Virus record (IMG/VR): IMGVR_UViG_3300048800_000097
Coordinates: 1 to 44,498 of that record
DNA: 44,498 bases
Reading direction: 5' to 3' (one strand)
Source: a virus
Shown here in pieces: positions 7,646 through 14,244 of the stretch. The position numbers and the translations under genes were made by a program. The notes under the pieces were generated by a model. It did not search any database, was not told where the DNA came from, and saw only the letters and a list, made by a program, of their open reading frames with translations. Each line of letters begins with the position of its first letter. Positions within the stretch are counted from its first letter, which is position 1.

Positions 7646-7890
7646 GCCTTTACCCGGCTGGAGGACCGGCGGTTGTCGGCCACGGCGACGCTGGCGAGCT
7701 TCTCGGCGGTCACGCCCAGGCGGGCGGCCAGGCGAAGCAGGTTCGCTGCGTTGGGAGGGGCGTAGCCCAGCTCCCAGCGCTTCAGGGTGTTGTAGGCAAT
7801 CCCGAGATCCTCAGCCAGTTGCTGCCGGCTGAGGCCGTTGCTCTCGCGGATCAGCCTCAGGGATGATTTCTTGCGTCTTACACGCTGCAC
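7642..7890 (-). CDS. Cro-like Xre-family HTH regulator
   Basis: An 82-aa protein. The helix-turn-helix is LRLIRESNGLSRQQLAEDLG followed by IAYNTLKRWELGYAPPNAANLLRLAARLG, a full HTH_3 domain. GTG 7890 lies exactly 7 nt after the TAGTGT -10 box of P2, so its mRNA is probably leaderless. It heads the leftward early operon and diverges from the Xre-type repressor gene at 8056, the arrangement of a cI/cro switch. Confidence 0.8.
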   Translation of the reverse strand: MQRVRRKKSSLRLIRESNGLSRQQLAEDLGIAYNTLKRWELGYAPPNAANLLRLAARLGVTAEKLASVAVADNRRSSSRVKA

Positions 7891-7894
7891 AGTT

Positions 7895-7910
7895 GGTACA
7901 CTAGCGGACT
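7895..7910. promoter_or_regulatory. dyad operator candidate (site 2, weaker match)
   Basis: GGTACACTAGCGGACT matches the dyad family at about 12 of 16 positions and covers the -10 box of P2. Confidence 0.4.
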
Positions 7911-7926
7911 AATCGCGCAATGTCAA
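7898..7926 (-). promoter_or_regulatory. promoter P2 (early leftward, cro)
   Basis: Minus strand TTGACA (7926-7921), 17-bp spacer, TAGTGT (7903-7898). The start codon GTG 7890 begins 7 nt after the -10, pointing to a leaderless transcript. Confidence 0.75.
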
Positions 7927-7984
7927 GCGCCGCCCCGGAAGGGGCCTGTCACCAGTAAAACCCGCGGTAAACGCCTCATTCGGC

Positions 7985-8013
7985 TTGACAGTGAAGTAGC
8001 GCTCAGGTACCAT
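7985..8013 (+). promoter_or_regulatory. promoter P4 (rightward, repressor-integrase)
   Basis: TTGACA (7985-7990), 17-bp spacer, TACCAT (8008-8013). It lies 43 bp before the repressor ATG and faces away from P2 within a 165-bp intergenic switch. The flanking 7-bp inverted repeat GAAGTAG (7993) / CTACTTC (8026) may add regulation. Confidence 0.7.
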
Positions 8014-8022
8014 ACGGTCCCC
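8007..8022. promoter_or_regulatory. dyad operator candidate (site 3)
   Basis: GGTACCATACGGTCCC overlaps the -10 of P4. Its presence at the repressor's own promoter would allow autoregulation. Confidence 0.5.
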
Positions 8023-8055
8023 TATCTACTTCGTCATGGAACGGAGGTATCACCC

Positions 8056-8541
8056 ATGGCTGTTGCTCACAACAAACCCCGCGCCGAGCGTGCGGCGCCC
8101 GCGGCCTCTCTTGGCCAGGCCTTGCGCCGACAACGGCAGGCGACCGGGCTGCCGGTATGGAGGCTAGGTCAGGAGTTGAAAGAGAATCCCGAGAGCATTC
8201 GAGCCCTCGAGTCGGGGAAGCGGCCGATCACCCAGTTGGCCCGGCGGCTGATCCTGCACTTCCAGGTGGACACCAGACCGCTGGCGCGCCAGCTCAAGGT
8301 CGCGGCTGAGGCTGAGATCGGGGCCCTCCCCGAGATCGAGCAGCTCGTCATGTGGGACGCTCTGCTGCTCGCCGTCCGACGCCACACGCCTGGCAATACG
8401 CCAATCATCAGGCTCGAGGAGCACGGCGTGAAGTCAAAGCGAACTAAGGGCGAGAGGTTGCACTCTCCCGCTGAGTTACTCCCGCGCAACAAAACCTTAC
8501 CAGCGCCCCGACTCCACATCTTGGCCTCAGCCACCTCGTAG
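8056..8541 (+). CDS. Xre-type HTH immunity repressor candidate
   Basis: A 161-aa protein. GGAGG at 8043-8047 is well placed before ATG 8056. The HTH spans about residues 19-70 (LGQALRRQRQATGLPVWRLG ... ESIRALESGKRPITQLARRL). The C-terminal region is basic and has no recognised peptidase domain, so it is not a typical LexA-like CI. First gene of the only plus-strand operon, divergent from the Cro-like gene and upstream of the integrase, it is the best candidate for the lysogeny repressor and for the protein that binds the dispersed dyads. That link is inference. Confidence 0.75.
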   Translation: MAVAHNKPRAERAAPAASLGQALRRQRQATGLPVWRLGQELKENPESIRALESGKRPITQLARRLILHFQVDTRPLARQLKVAAEAEIGALPEIEQLVMWDALLLAVRRHTPGNTPIIRLEEHGVKSKRTKGERLHSPAELLPRNKTLPAPRLHILASATS

Positions 8542-8591
8542 CAGCGCCGTGCTACGCTGCTCCCCTTTGCTGTGTTGCAGGGGATGACCTG

Positions 8592-9566
8592 ATGGAATCC
8601 ACCATTCCGACGCGCGAAGAGGTCCGGACCGCCGCCCAGGGCTGGCTCAAGTGGCTGATGTACGAGCGCAGGGCCAAGCCCACCACCGTGAAGTGCTGGC
8701 GCTCAGCGATCACCTGCTGGCTCAACCTGCTGCCGGAGTACCCAGACCACGATGAGTTCTACGCCGCTCTGGACGCCCGGCTGCCCAGCGACCGCAAGGC
8801 CGTCCGGGGCAAGACCTGGGACGCTCTGCGCTCCTTCTACGGCTGGTGGGAGCCTCGAGGCGGGCCGCCCTTCCCGCTGCGGGACATGCCGCCGCCCAAG
8901 CAGAGCCGGACCCGGCGCCAGCCGCTCTCGGAGGAGGAGCTGGAGCTCATCCTGGTCCGCATCCAGGGCGCCGACGTCAAGGCCCGGGCGATGATCTTCA
9001 CCCTGCTGCTGGCCGGCGCCCGGCCCTCAGACGTGGTCGGCATGTGGCGCGAGGACGTCGACCTCACGCCCGGCCGCGAGCGGATCCGCTTCCGCGATCG
9101 CAAGTCGGACGGCTCCGATGAGTGGCACTCGATGTCGCCCACCCTGGCCGACGCGATCACGCTCTACCTCGATCGCTTCTCCATCCCGGCCGGCTACCTG
9201 TTCCCGGGGCGCCACGGCCGCATGACCCCAGAGGCCGTCCGGATGGCCTGGTATCGCCACATCGGGCAGGGCGAGGCCGGGATGCCGTCTCAGGCCCGCC
9301 GGTGGTTTGCCGTCAGCCTCAAGCGCAGCGGCACCGACGTCGACACCATCCGGCAGTTCCTTGGTCACGCCGACCTGCACACCACCCAGATCTACCTCAA
9401 CTCCGATCTCGCTGAGGGCCGCCGCGGCGTGGTCGACCTCGGCGACTATCTCAGCCGCAAGGAGGCCAAGCTGGCCTCGCCTCAGGAGGTGCCCAATGTC
9501 AAGCCGATCCCTCTTCGCCGGCCTCACGCTGGCCCTGCTCGTCCTGGTCGCCACGGGGTGCGGTGA
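8592..9566 (+). CDS. int: tyrosine recombinase integrase
   Basis: A 324-aa protein with a SAM-like N-terminal DNA-binding domain (GWLKWLMYERRAKPTTVKCW) and a catalytic domain. Box I arginine is in LLLAGARPSDVVGM, a lysine in RDRKSDGSDEWH, box II in PSQARRWFAVSLKRSG, and FLGHADLHTTQIYLN gives GH...Y with the tyrosine. The HxxR histidine seems replaced by Ser (PSQAR), which is unusual. It follows the repressor by 50 bp and overlaps the lipoprotein gene by about 70 bp. It marks the phage as temperate. Confidence 0.9.
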   Translation: MESTIPTREEVRTAAQGWLKWLMYERRAKPTTVKCWRSAITCWLNLLPEYPDHDEFYAALDARLPSDRKAVRGKTWDALRSFYGWWEPRGGPPFPLRDMPPPKQSRTRRQPLSEEELELILVRIQGADVKARAMIFTLLLAGARPSDVVGMWREDVDLTPGRERIRFRDRKSDGSDEWHSMSPTLADAITLYLDRFSIPAGYLFPGRHGRMTPEAVRMAWYRHIGQGEAGMPSQARRWFAVSLKRSGTDVDTIRQFLGHADLHTTQIYLNSDLAEGRRGVVDLGDYLSRKEAKLASPQEVPNVKPIPLRRPHAGPARPGRHGVR

Positions 9567-9993
9567 CGCCGCATCCAACCCAGCCCCGAAGGCATCGTCG
9601 ATCACTGGCACCATCACCCCGCCGACCACCCAGGTCGGGCAGCCGGTGGTCCTGACTTTTGAGATGGCCGGGTTCAGCCGGGACATCAAGACGCTGGCGC
9701 TGGACTTTGACGGCGACCTCGCCGACCACCATGTGATCCAGGGTGTCACGGCCGCGCTCGATGGTGGCAGTCCCACTGACTGCTCTCCCGATCCGAACAA
9801 CGGCAAGTTTTACGACTGCGGAGGCGTCAAGAAGGCTCAAAAGGCCGAGGTCACGATCACGGCTGTGCCAAAGGACGCGGGCAACTTCAAGCCCGATGTC
9901 CTCTTCAGTGATGGCGTTCTCGGCTCCGGGTCACAGACCTTCGACGGCGCCAACTCCGTGATGGGCTTCACCGAGACGGTCAACCCGGCCTAA
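9496..9993 (+). CDS. lipoprotein, putative lysogenic conversion or exclusion protein
   Basis: A 165-aa protein beginning at ATG 9496 with a strong AGGAGGT 6 bases upstream, inside the end of the integrase gene. MSSRSLFAGLTLALLVLVATGC is a lipoprotein signal peptide whose lipobox cysteine is at residue 22. The exported part starts like a beta-sandwich domain (ITGTITPPTTQVGQPVVLTF). Co-transcribed with repressor and integrase, it is likely made in the lysogen. Phage-encoded lipoproteins in lysogeny modules, such as Ltp of phage TP-J34, block superinfection; the same role here is inference. Confidence 0.8.
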   Translation: MSSRSLFAGLTLALLVLVATGCGDAASNPAPKASSITGTITPPTTQVGQPVVLTFEMAGFSRDIKTLALDFDGDLADHHVIQGVTAALDGGSPTDCSPDPNNGKFYDCGGVKKAQKAEVTITAVPKDAGNFKPDVLFSDGVLGSGSQTFDGANSVMGFTETVNPA

Positions 9994-10000
9994 GCCTCGG

Positions 10001-10210
10001 TCAGTCAGCCCCAGGAGTGAGGTTAAAGCCCAAGCGTTTCGCCTCGTTCGGCAGCAACACGCCCGCCGTCAGCAGTGCGATGGCCTGCGCCTCCTCGTAG
10101 GTGTCCGCCTCGATCTCATAGATCTCGAACCTGGGCTCGGGATAGGCATCGGTCTCAATGACGAGTGTCTCGGCCACCCTACGCCGCCGGAAGAACCGCC
10201 ACCGCCTCAT
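10001..10210 (-). CDS. hypothetical small protein
   Basis: A 69-aa protein with a very basic N-terminus (MRRWRFFRRRRVAE) and an acidic, helical middle (FEIYEIEADTYEEAQAIALL). ATG 10210 overlaps the HTH gene stop by ATGA. It converges on the lipoprotein gene with only 7 bp between the two stops and no visible terminator. Confidence 0.55.
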   Translation of the reverse strand: MRRWRFFRRRRVAETLVIETDAYPEPRFEIYEIEADTYEEAQAIALLTAGVLLPNEAKRLGFNLTPGAD

Positions 10211-10425
10211 GGGGTTACGATACTCCCGGCGGGATTGTCCCCCGCCGCTTGGGGCGCTGGTTTCGGCCGGCGCCCTTTCTCCCAGCGGGTCAGGTCGGCT
10301 GTGGTGACCAGGCGCCAGCCGCGGACCAGGTGGGAGCGGAGCTCGCCAGCGACCACCAGTTGGCGCACCCGGCCAGGCGTGACGCCCAGGCGAACGGCGA
10401 CCTCGGAGACGGTCAGCTCAGCCAT
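10207..10425 (-). CDS. excisionase-like HTH_17 protein
   Basis: A 72-aa protein from ATG 10425. ELTVSEVAVRLGVTPGRVRQ followed by LVVAGELRSHLVRGWRLVTTADLTRWE is a MerR/excisionase-type winged HTH. It is closely similar to the protein at 38782 and to the C-terminus of the one at 37754. Its closeness to the integrase makes it a candidate Xis, although it is transcribed on the other strand. Confidence 0.75.
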   Translation of the reverse strand: MAELTVSEVAVRLGVTPGRVRQLVVAGELRSHLVRGWRLVTTADLTRWEKGRRPKPAPQAAGDNPAGSIVTP

Positions 10426-10678
10426 CGCACACGGCACACCGGCAGCCGTCCTCGAATGGGTCGCTCGACCAGTCGTGGAGAAGTTGGGGACAGGTGGCGT
10501 CTTCGCAGACCTCCGGTTCGCGGTCGAACCAGCGTCGCCACAGCCGATGCATGTTGCGAGAAAAGTCGGCTCCACCGCCCGCTGGCCACCGACCACCGAG
10601 CGGCGTCGAGTGCCGATGGCAGACCTCGTGCGGCGTCTGGCGCCCGCAGATCAGGCAGCGGGAGTAGCAGACGATCAC
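10418..10678 (-). CDS. small cysteine/histidine-rich protein
   Basis: An 86-aa protein starting at GTG 10678 (MIVCYSRCLICGRQTPHEVC), overlapping the upstream stop (GTGA). Several paired cysteines (CLIC, CEDATC, CRCAVC) suggest zinc binding. Function unknown. Confidence 0.55.
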   Translation of the reverse strand: MIVCYSRCLICGRQTPHEVCHRHSTPLGGRWPAGGGADFSRNMHRLWRRWFDREPEVCEDATCPQLLHDWSSDPFEDGCRCAVCDG

Positions 10679-10866
10679 GGCGCCACCCCGGCCTGCCCGG
10701 CCATCGCCCGCAGTCGGTAGACCTGCTCCCAGACGTTGTCCTGCAGTCCCCGGAGCAGGGCTCTGGAAAGGCCCGCCTGCACCGCCTCGCGATCGCCGGC
10801 GTTGTTGGCCGCGATGGCGAGGCTGGCGGCGACATCGGCGATTGCTTCTCGCTCGGCGTTGTTCAT
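10675..10866 (-). CDS. hypothetical small helical protein
   Basis: A 63-aa protein, all helical and alanine-rich (MNNAEREAIADVAASLAIAA). ATG 10866 overlaps the preceding stop. No family was recognised. Confidence 0.5.
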   Translation of the reverse strand: MNNAEREAIADVAASLAIAANNAGDREAVQAGLSRALLRGLQDNVWEQVYRLRAMAGQAGVAP

Positions 10867-11081
10867 GGCCGGCGCCTCGGGCGGCCCAGGGGGAGGACGG
10901 CAGCGCAGTTGGCGCAGGCCGAGTCCTCGAACGGGTTCACCAGCTGGGCCTCAGCCAGCGGGGTCACGATCAGCGCGTCGAGGTGGACGCCGCAGCGCGC
11001 CCGGTAGGCCCCAAAGCCCCGCGGGTCGTCGAGCAGGTGGACGACGGTGCCGCTCTTGGTCCGACCGTAGGCGGCGCTCAC
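10863..11081 (-). CDS. hypothetical small zinc-binding protein
   Basis: A 72-aa protein from GTG 11081 (MSAAYGRTKSGTVVHLL), overlapping the endonuclease gene stop by GTGA. RCGVHLDA and CANCAAV provide three or four metal ligands. Small proteins with this VHLL...C.....CxxC pattern are frequent in actinophages. Function unknown. Confidence 0.55.
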   Translation of the reverse strand: MSAAYGRTKSGTVVHLLDDPRGFGAYRARCGVHLDALIVTPLAEAQLVNPFEDSACANCAAVLPLGRPRRRP

Positions 11082-11686
11082 GGCTGCACCACAGCGAGCC
11101 GCGCTGGCGCTTCGAGGTAGGAGATGAGGGCTCTCAGGACGGCGGGGTTGTCCTGTGCCATGCCGAGCACCGTGTTGCAATTGCGGCACAGTAGCCCTCG
11201 TATTTCGCCGGTCGAATGGTTATGGTCGACGCTTGTCGCGGCACGCCCACAACCCCCGGCGCAGCGGCCATCCTGGGCCGCAAGTAGAGCGACGTGCTCG
11301 GCTTGGGTCAGGTTGTATTTCCGCAGCCGTTTGCGGGCCGCGACCTTCTCTGGGTTGGCGATGACCCAGGCCCGGTATCGCGCCGCCTTCGCCGCCATCT
11401 TCTCTGGATTGGCCTCGCGATAGGCGCGATACCGCGCCGCAGCCTCCTCTGGGTTGGCCAAGCGATAGGCCCGCCTCTTCGCCGCATTGGCCGCGTAATA
11501 GGCGCGATCCCGGGCCGCCATCTTCTTCGGATTGGCCAAGCGATAGGCGCGCATCCCCGCCGCAATCTTCTCCGGGTGGGCGGCCCGATAGGCCCGTCGG
11601 TGCGCTGCGGTCTTCTCTGGATCGCGACTCCCACGACTAAACCGCCCGCCGCCCGGGAGGCCCGGAAGGGCAAGTTGGCCGGTCAT
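11078..11686 (-). CDS. endonuclease VII-like HNH nuclease with ANPEK repeats
   Basis: A 202-aa protein. The C-terminal domain reads CAGGCGRAATSVDHNHSTGEIRG then LLCRNCNTVLGMAQDN, the recombination endonuclease VII signature with zinc cysteines and DHxH. The first 110 residues consist of five to six imperfect repeats of about 13-16 residues containing AYR-ANPEK-AA, probably a long basic helix that grips DNA. The repeat is also visible in the DNA (11330-11630). The gene has its own promoter (P3) and follows the lysis genes. A relative lies at 20863. Confidence 0.85.
   Translation of the reverse strand: MTGQLALPGLPGGGRFSRGSRDPEKTAAHRRAYRAAHPEKIAAGMRAYRLANPKKMAARDRAYYAANAAKRRAYRLANPEEAAARYRAYREANPEKMAAKAARYRAWVIANPEKVAARKRLRKYNLTQAEHVALLAAQDGRCAGGCGRAATSVDHNHSTGEIRGLLCRNCNTVLGMAQDNPAVLRALISYLEAPARLAVVQP
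11330..11630 (-). repeat. imperfect tandem repeat coding for ANPEK units
   Basis: Tandem units of roughly 40-55 bp, each with a variant of TTCTCTGGGTTGG and GCGATAGGC on the plus strand. They encode the repeated N-terminal helix of the endonuclease VII-like protein. Confidence 0.6.
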
Positions 11687-11719
11687 ACGATCACCTCATC
11701 CAACACCGGATGGTGCGCC

Positions 11720-11735
11720 GTTACGTTGGCGTACC
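11720..11735. promoter_or_regulatory. dyad operator candidate (site 4)
   Basis: GTTACGTTGGCGTACC starts 3 nt downstream of the P3 -10 box, over the expected transcription start. Confidence 0.55.
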
Positions 11736-11738
11736 GCT

Positions 11739-11767
11739 ACACTAGCACCCCCGCTAGCGGAAGTCAA
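11739..11767 (-). promoter_or_regulatory. promoter P3
   Basis: Minus strand TTGACT (11767-11762), 17-bp spacer, TAGTGT (11744-11739). It drives the endonuclease VII-like gene and the small genes down to 10001, with a leader of about 45 nt. Confidence 0.7.
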
Positions 11768-11770
11768 GCC

Positions 11771-11914
11771 CTAGAGCGAGCGGCTGGCCAGGATAACGCT
11801 CAGCGACCAACACGCCAGGCCCGCAGCCAGAAGGTTGACCCGGGGAGAGGCCACCCCCAGCGCGGCGAAGACAAAGAGCAGGAAAGCCGCGAAGAGCAGC
11901 AGCAGCGAGATCAT
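11771..11914 (-). CDS. small two-segment membrane protein, holin-like
   Basis: A 47-aa gene from ATG 11914 overlapping the preceding stop (ATGA). It reads MISLLLLFAAFLLFVFAALG and then a second hydrophobic stretch, LLAAGLACWSLSVILAS. The size and place right after the endolysin cluster suggest a holin or holin partner. Confidence 0.6.
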   Translation of the reverse strand: MISLLLLFAAFLLFVFAALGVASPRVNLLAAGLACWSLSVILASRSL

Positions 11915-12114
11915 GCGGCTGCTGGTGGGGGTGCCGGTGGCGCGGCTGTTGGCATGGGGGACGGAGTGAGCCAGCCACCGGCGGCGCCGAGCACCACGGG
12001 GAGGGCGATGCTGAGGATCGCGCCCCAGCCTCCGCACTGCGCCAGGATGGTGGTGCCGAGCGTGCCCAGGAGGGCACCGACCGCGCTGCCATAGACCTTC
12101 GGGTGAATTGGCAT
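11911..12114 (-). CDS. membrane protein, holin candidate
   Basis: A 67-aa protein from ATG 12114 (MPIHPKVYGSAVGALLG), preceded by AGGAGA. Two hydrophobic segments (SAVGALLGTLGTTILAQ and AILSIALPVVLGAAGGWL) and a Pro/Ala-rich tail fit a small class II-type holin. It lies downstream of the endolysin and overlaps the second membrane gene. Confidence 0.6.
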   Translation of the reverse strand: MPIHPKVYGSAVGALLGTLGTTILAQCGGWGAILSIALPVVLGAAGGWLTPSPMPTAAPPAPPPAAA

Positions 12115-12122
12115 GGTTCTCC

Positions 12123-12400
12123 TTACAGATGCAGCCAAGCTCGAAGCCAGGCCACGAATCGCTGGATGAAGCTCAGGGTCTCAGGCGACGGCTGCGGTGG
12201 ACCGACCACCGGCGCCTGTGAGGGCGCCGGGGTCGGCAAAGGGAGGAGGGGACATCCGGCGTGATTGGCGCCGGAACCGGAGGGAACACTGCCGCAGTAC
12301 CGGAAAGCTGCGGTGCCGGCACAGGATCGAGCTGTGGTGGCGCTAGCGGCCCGGGGGGAGCTGGTGTGGGGGTTGGGGCCGGGGTCAGGTCAGAGCTCAT
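12123..12400 (-). pseudogene. proline-rich protein gene with apparent frameshift
   Basis: From ATG 12400 one frame gives a proline-rich start (MSSDLTPAPTPTPAPPGPLA ... PVPAPITPD) and then turns into an unlikely Arg-rich tail ending at 12173. A different frame continues the proline-rich pattern from about 12250 (LPLPTPAPSQAPVVGPPQPS) and ends with an amphipathic helix, SFIQRFVAWLRAWLHL, stopping at 12123. The switch falls near the run at 12241-12252. Either an assembly indel, a real frameshift mutation or programmed slippage would explain it. It lies between endolysin and holin genes. Confidence 0.45.
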
Positions 12401-12434
12401 CAGGCGCCCCTCAGGCCGGTCTCGAGCGCAGCCA

Positions 12435-13328
12435 TCACGGGACGGCCTTGAACGTCTTGGTAATGGCGGCAGTCAGGTTTGCGATAAGTAGGCGATCGGC
12501 GTCTGTCAGGCCCGCGCCCGCTGCGGCTTTGTCGATAGCCTCGATCGCAGCCGTGGTGTTGTAAACGTCCCCGACGTAATCGCGGAGCGTCTTGACGTTG
12601 GGGTCGGTTCCCGGAACCAGGGCCCCTTCGATCGCGTTGCCGGTGTTGTAAATATCGCCGATCCACTTGCGAATGTCGGTGAGTTGGGCCTCGAGGGATG
12701 CTGCGTCTGCCAAACTGAGTCCTCCTTGTGGTGAGCTGAAGTAGTCATCGAGCCAGCTGCGGTCGACGCCGGCGCCGAATTCGGTATGAGAGTTCCACCA
12801 CTGCCACCCGTGGGGCTCGGCGGGCGGGGCGCCGCGCCATGTGGCGTTCGGATTGTTGACGCTGCCATTGGCGTTGAAGTAGGTGCCGTAGAGGATTCGG
12901 AAGGGCGCCCGGCAGACGTTTTGAGTCGCTTGGTTGGCGTATAGACCCCCACCCGACGCGTCGAGGTTGGGCTGGGTCCAGGCGCCGTAACCGCGGATTC
13001 CGCCCTCCACGTCGAGACAGAGCCGGACCTTGACACGGAAGGCGGCAGCCTTAGCCTTGACTGCGGCGGGGTTATCCCATCCCGAGTAAAAGGCGATCGG
13101 CGGTTCGCCGCACCCGGCAGCGATAGCAAACTCATCCTCCGACCAGGGGCGGCCCAGGTTGAAGGCCGAGCCACCAGTAAAGGGCGTCGAGGCGATGTAG
13201 CCCGACCAGACCTTCACGTTGGCAGCCTTGGCCTGCTGGACCTGGGCCGCGGTTGGCGGGGTTTCGCTGTCGAGGCTGCCAATCACGGCCTCTCTCCCAG
13301 AAGCTCCCTCACGCGGACCATCGTACAC
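12435..13328 (-). CDS. endolysin, DUF1906/Rv2525c-like glycoside hydrolase fold
   Basis: A 297-aa protein from GTG 13328. Residues about 15-205 form a TIM-barrel-like domain: IGSLDSETPPTAAQVQQAK, VKVWSGYIAS, RLCLDVEGG, LYGTYF, then GWQWWNSHTEFGAGVDRSWL. This matches the DUF1906 glycoside-hydrolase-like group related to GH25, common in actinobacterial peptidoglycan enzymes. The C-terminal 90 residues contain a duplicated motif (WIGDIYNTGNAIEG and YVGDVYNTTAAIEA) that may bind the wall or multimerise. It should cleave host peptidoglycan at lysis. Confidence 0.8.
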   Translation of the reverse strand: MYDGPREGASGREAVIGSLDSETPPTAAQVQQAKAANVKVWSGYIASTPFTGGSAFNLGRPWSEDEFAIAAGCGEPPIAFYSGWDNPAAVKAKAAAFRVKVRLCLDVEGGIRGYGAWTQPNLDASGGGLYANQATQNVCRAPFRILYGTYFNANGSVNNPNATWRGAPPAEPHGWQWWNSHTEFGAGVDRSWLDDYFSSPQGGLSLADAASLEAQLTDIRKWIGDIYNTGNAIEGALVPGTDPNVKTLRDYVGDVYNTTAAIEAIDKAAAGAGLTDADRLLIANLTAAITKTFKAVP

Positions 13329-13337
13329 CAGCGCGCC

Positions 13338-13353
13338 GGTACGCTGGTGAGCC
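13338..13353. promoter_or_regulatory. dyad operator candidate (site 5, weaker match)
   Basis: GGTACGCTGGTGAGCC lies just upstream of the endolysin start. The same spot also holds a 7-bp stem, ACCAGCG/CGCTGGT (13328-13349). Confidence 0.35.
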
Positions 13354-13354
13354 G

Positions 13355-13582
13355 TCAGGTCCGGTTGTGCTCGGAGTTGCGGCGGGCAAGGAAGCTGCGC
13401 ATCTGCTGGTCGAGCAGGCGCCCGGGCGTCCAGCCCAGCTCGATGGCCGCGAGCTCGAACTGCAGGCAGGTGTCGGGGTCCAGGCCGTCAAAGCTGGTGA
13501 GCATTTTGGGCTCGGGGTTGCCGGCCTCCAGGACGAGGATCCGCGCCTGGGGCCGGTTGGGGTGCGGCCCGCGGAGTCCCAA
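13355..13582 (-). CDS. hypothetical small protein
   Basis: A 75-aa protein read from TTG 13582 one base after the upstream stop. It reads MGLRGPHPNRPQARILVLEA and ends in a helical Arg-rich tail. It lies between a membrane protein and the endolysin. Function unknown. Confidence 0.5.
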   Translation of the reverse strand: MGLRGPHPNRPQARILVLEAGNPEPKMLTSFDGLDPDTCLQFELAAIELGWTPGRLLDQQMRSFLARRNSEHNRT

Positions 13583-13583
13583 C

Positions 13584-14198
13584 TCAGGCGGCCCTCAGGT
13601 GCCCGAGGAGAGCGAGAATCGCCACTATGGCCACCACCACAGCCACAGACGTCGTGACGAACCACTGGTTGGTCCGCCCGCTGTCGTTGCGCACCTGCCG
13701 CTGCCCTTGATTCCGGTAAAGCAGGAGGGCGCCGGCGCCGAGCAGGACTGCCCCGCCCAGGATGACCGACGAGATCACCCACTGGTCGGTGGACTTGCCC
13801 TCGGCGTACGCCAGCCTCTCGCCCTGCTGTTGGTATTGGGTCTGGGTGAGTTCGTCCAGACGCTTGTTGATCGGCGTTACGACGGTGCTGATGCTGGTGG
13901 CGAAGGCATTCTTGGTGGCCTCCACCTGACCGCGCAAGGTCTCGGCGGTGGTCGACACCACAGTGGCCAGCGTCGTGGCTTCAGCTCGTGCTGCTAGAGC
14001 CGCCTGCTGCAGAGCCAGCGCCGACGCCGCCAGGATCGCGTTGATGCGACTGCTCTCCCCCTTGCGAAGCTCCCTGGCGTGCCTACGATCCTGCTTTCGG
14101 AGGTCGTCCTGGCGGAGCATCCCAGCATCGAAGAGCTCGCGGACGTTGAAGGACGGATCGTGCCCGTTTGGCTTCACGTGACGAGAGAAGAGTCCCAT
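13584..14198 (-). CDS. coiled-coil protein with two C-terminal membrane segments
   Basis: A 204-aa protein from ATG 14198 (MGLFSRHVKPNGHDPSFNVR). Residues about 40-135 are a long predicted helical or coiled-coil region (SSRINAILAASALALQQAAL ... TQYQQQGERLAYAEG). Two hydrophobic segments follow (WVISSVILGGAVLLGAGALLL and WFVTTSVAVVVAIVAILALL). It is the first gene after promoter P5 and precedes the endolysin, so it may be a holin or spanin-like lysis protein. Confidence 0.6.
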   Translation of the reverse strand: MGLFSRHVKPNGHDPSFNVRELFDAGMLRQDDLRKQDRRHARELRKGESSRINAILAASALALQQAALAARAEATTLATVVSTTAETLRGQVEATKNAFATSISTVVTPINKRLDELTQTQYQQQGERLAYAEGKSTDQWVISSVILGGAVLLGAGALLLYRNQGQRQVRNDSGRTNQWFVTTSVAVVVAIVAILALLGHLRAA

Positions 14199-14207
14199 GC
14201 CTACTTG

Positions 14208-14223
14208 GGAACGGTAGCGTACC
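14208..14223. promoter_or_regulatory. dyad operator candidate (site 6)
   Basis: GGAACGGTAGCGTACC covers the -10 box of P5, in the same register as at sites 1, 8 and 10. Confidence 0.6.
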
Positions 14224-14239
14224 GAGGCGTCTTTGTCAC
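14211..14239 (-). promoter_or_regulatory. promoter P5 (lysis genes)
   Basis: Minus strand GTGACA (14239-14234), 17-bp spacer, TACCGT (14216-14211). It lies in the 46-bp gap between the tail and lysis modules, 12 nt before the ATG at 14198. Confidence 0.6.
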
Positions 14240-14244
14240 CACTA

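Noticed and set aside
9994-10000. Terminator between the converging lipoprotein and 69-aa genes
   Set aside because: Only 7 bp separate the stops and no stem-loop with T-tract is seen nearby.
10207-10240. TATCGT six bases before ATG 10210 as a promoter
   Set aside because: It lies within the C-terminal codons of the HTH_17 gene and has no -35 or good dyad; the similarity to 36702 and 38740 is probably chance.
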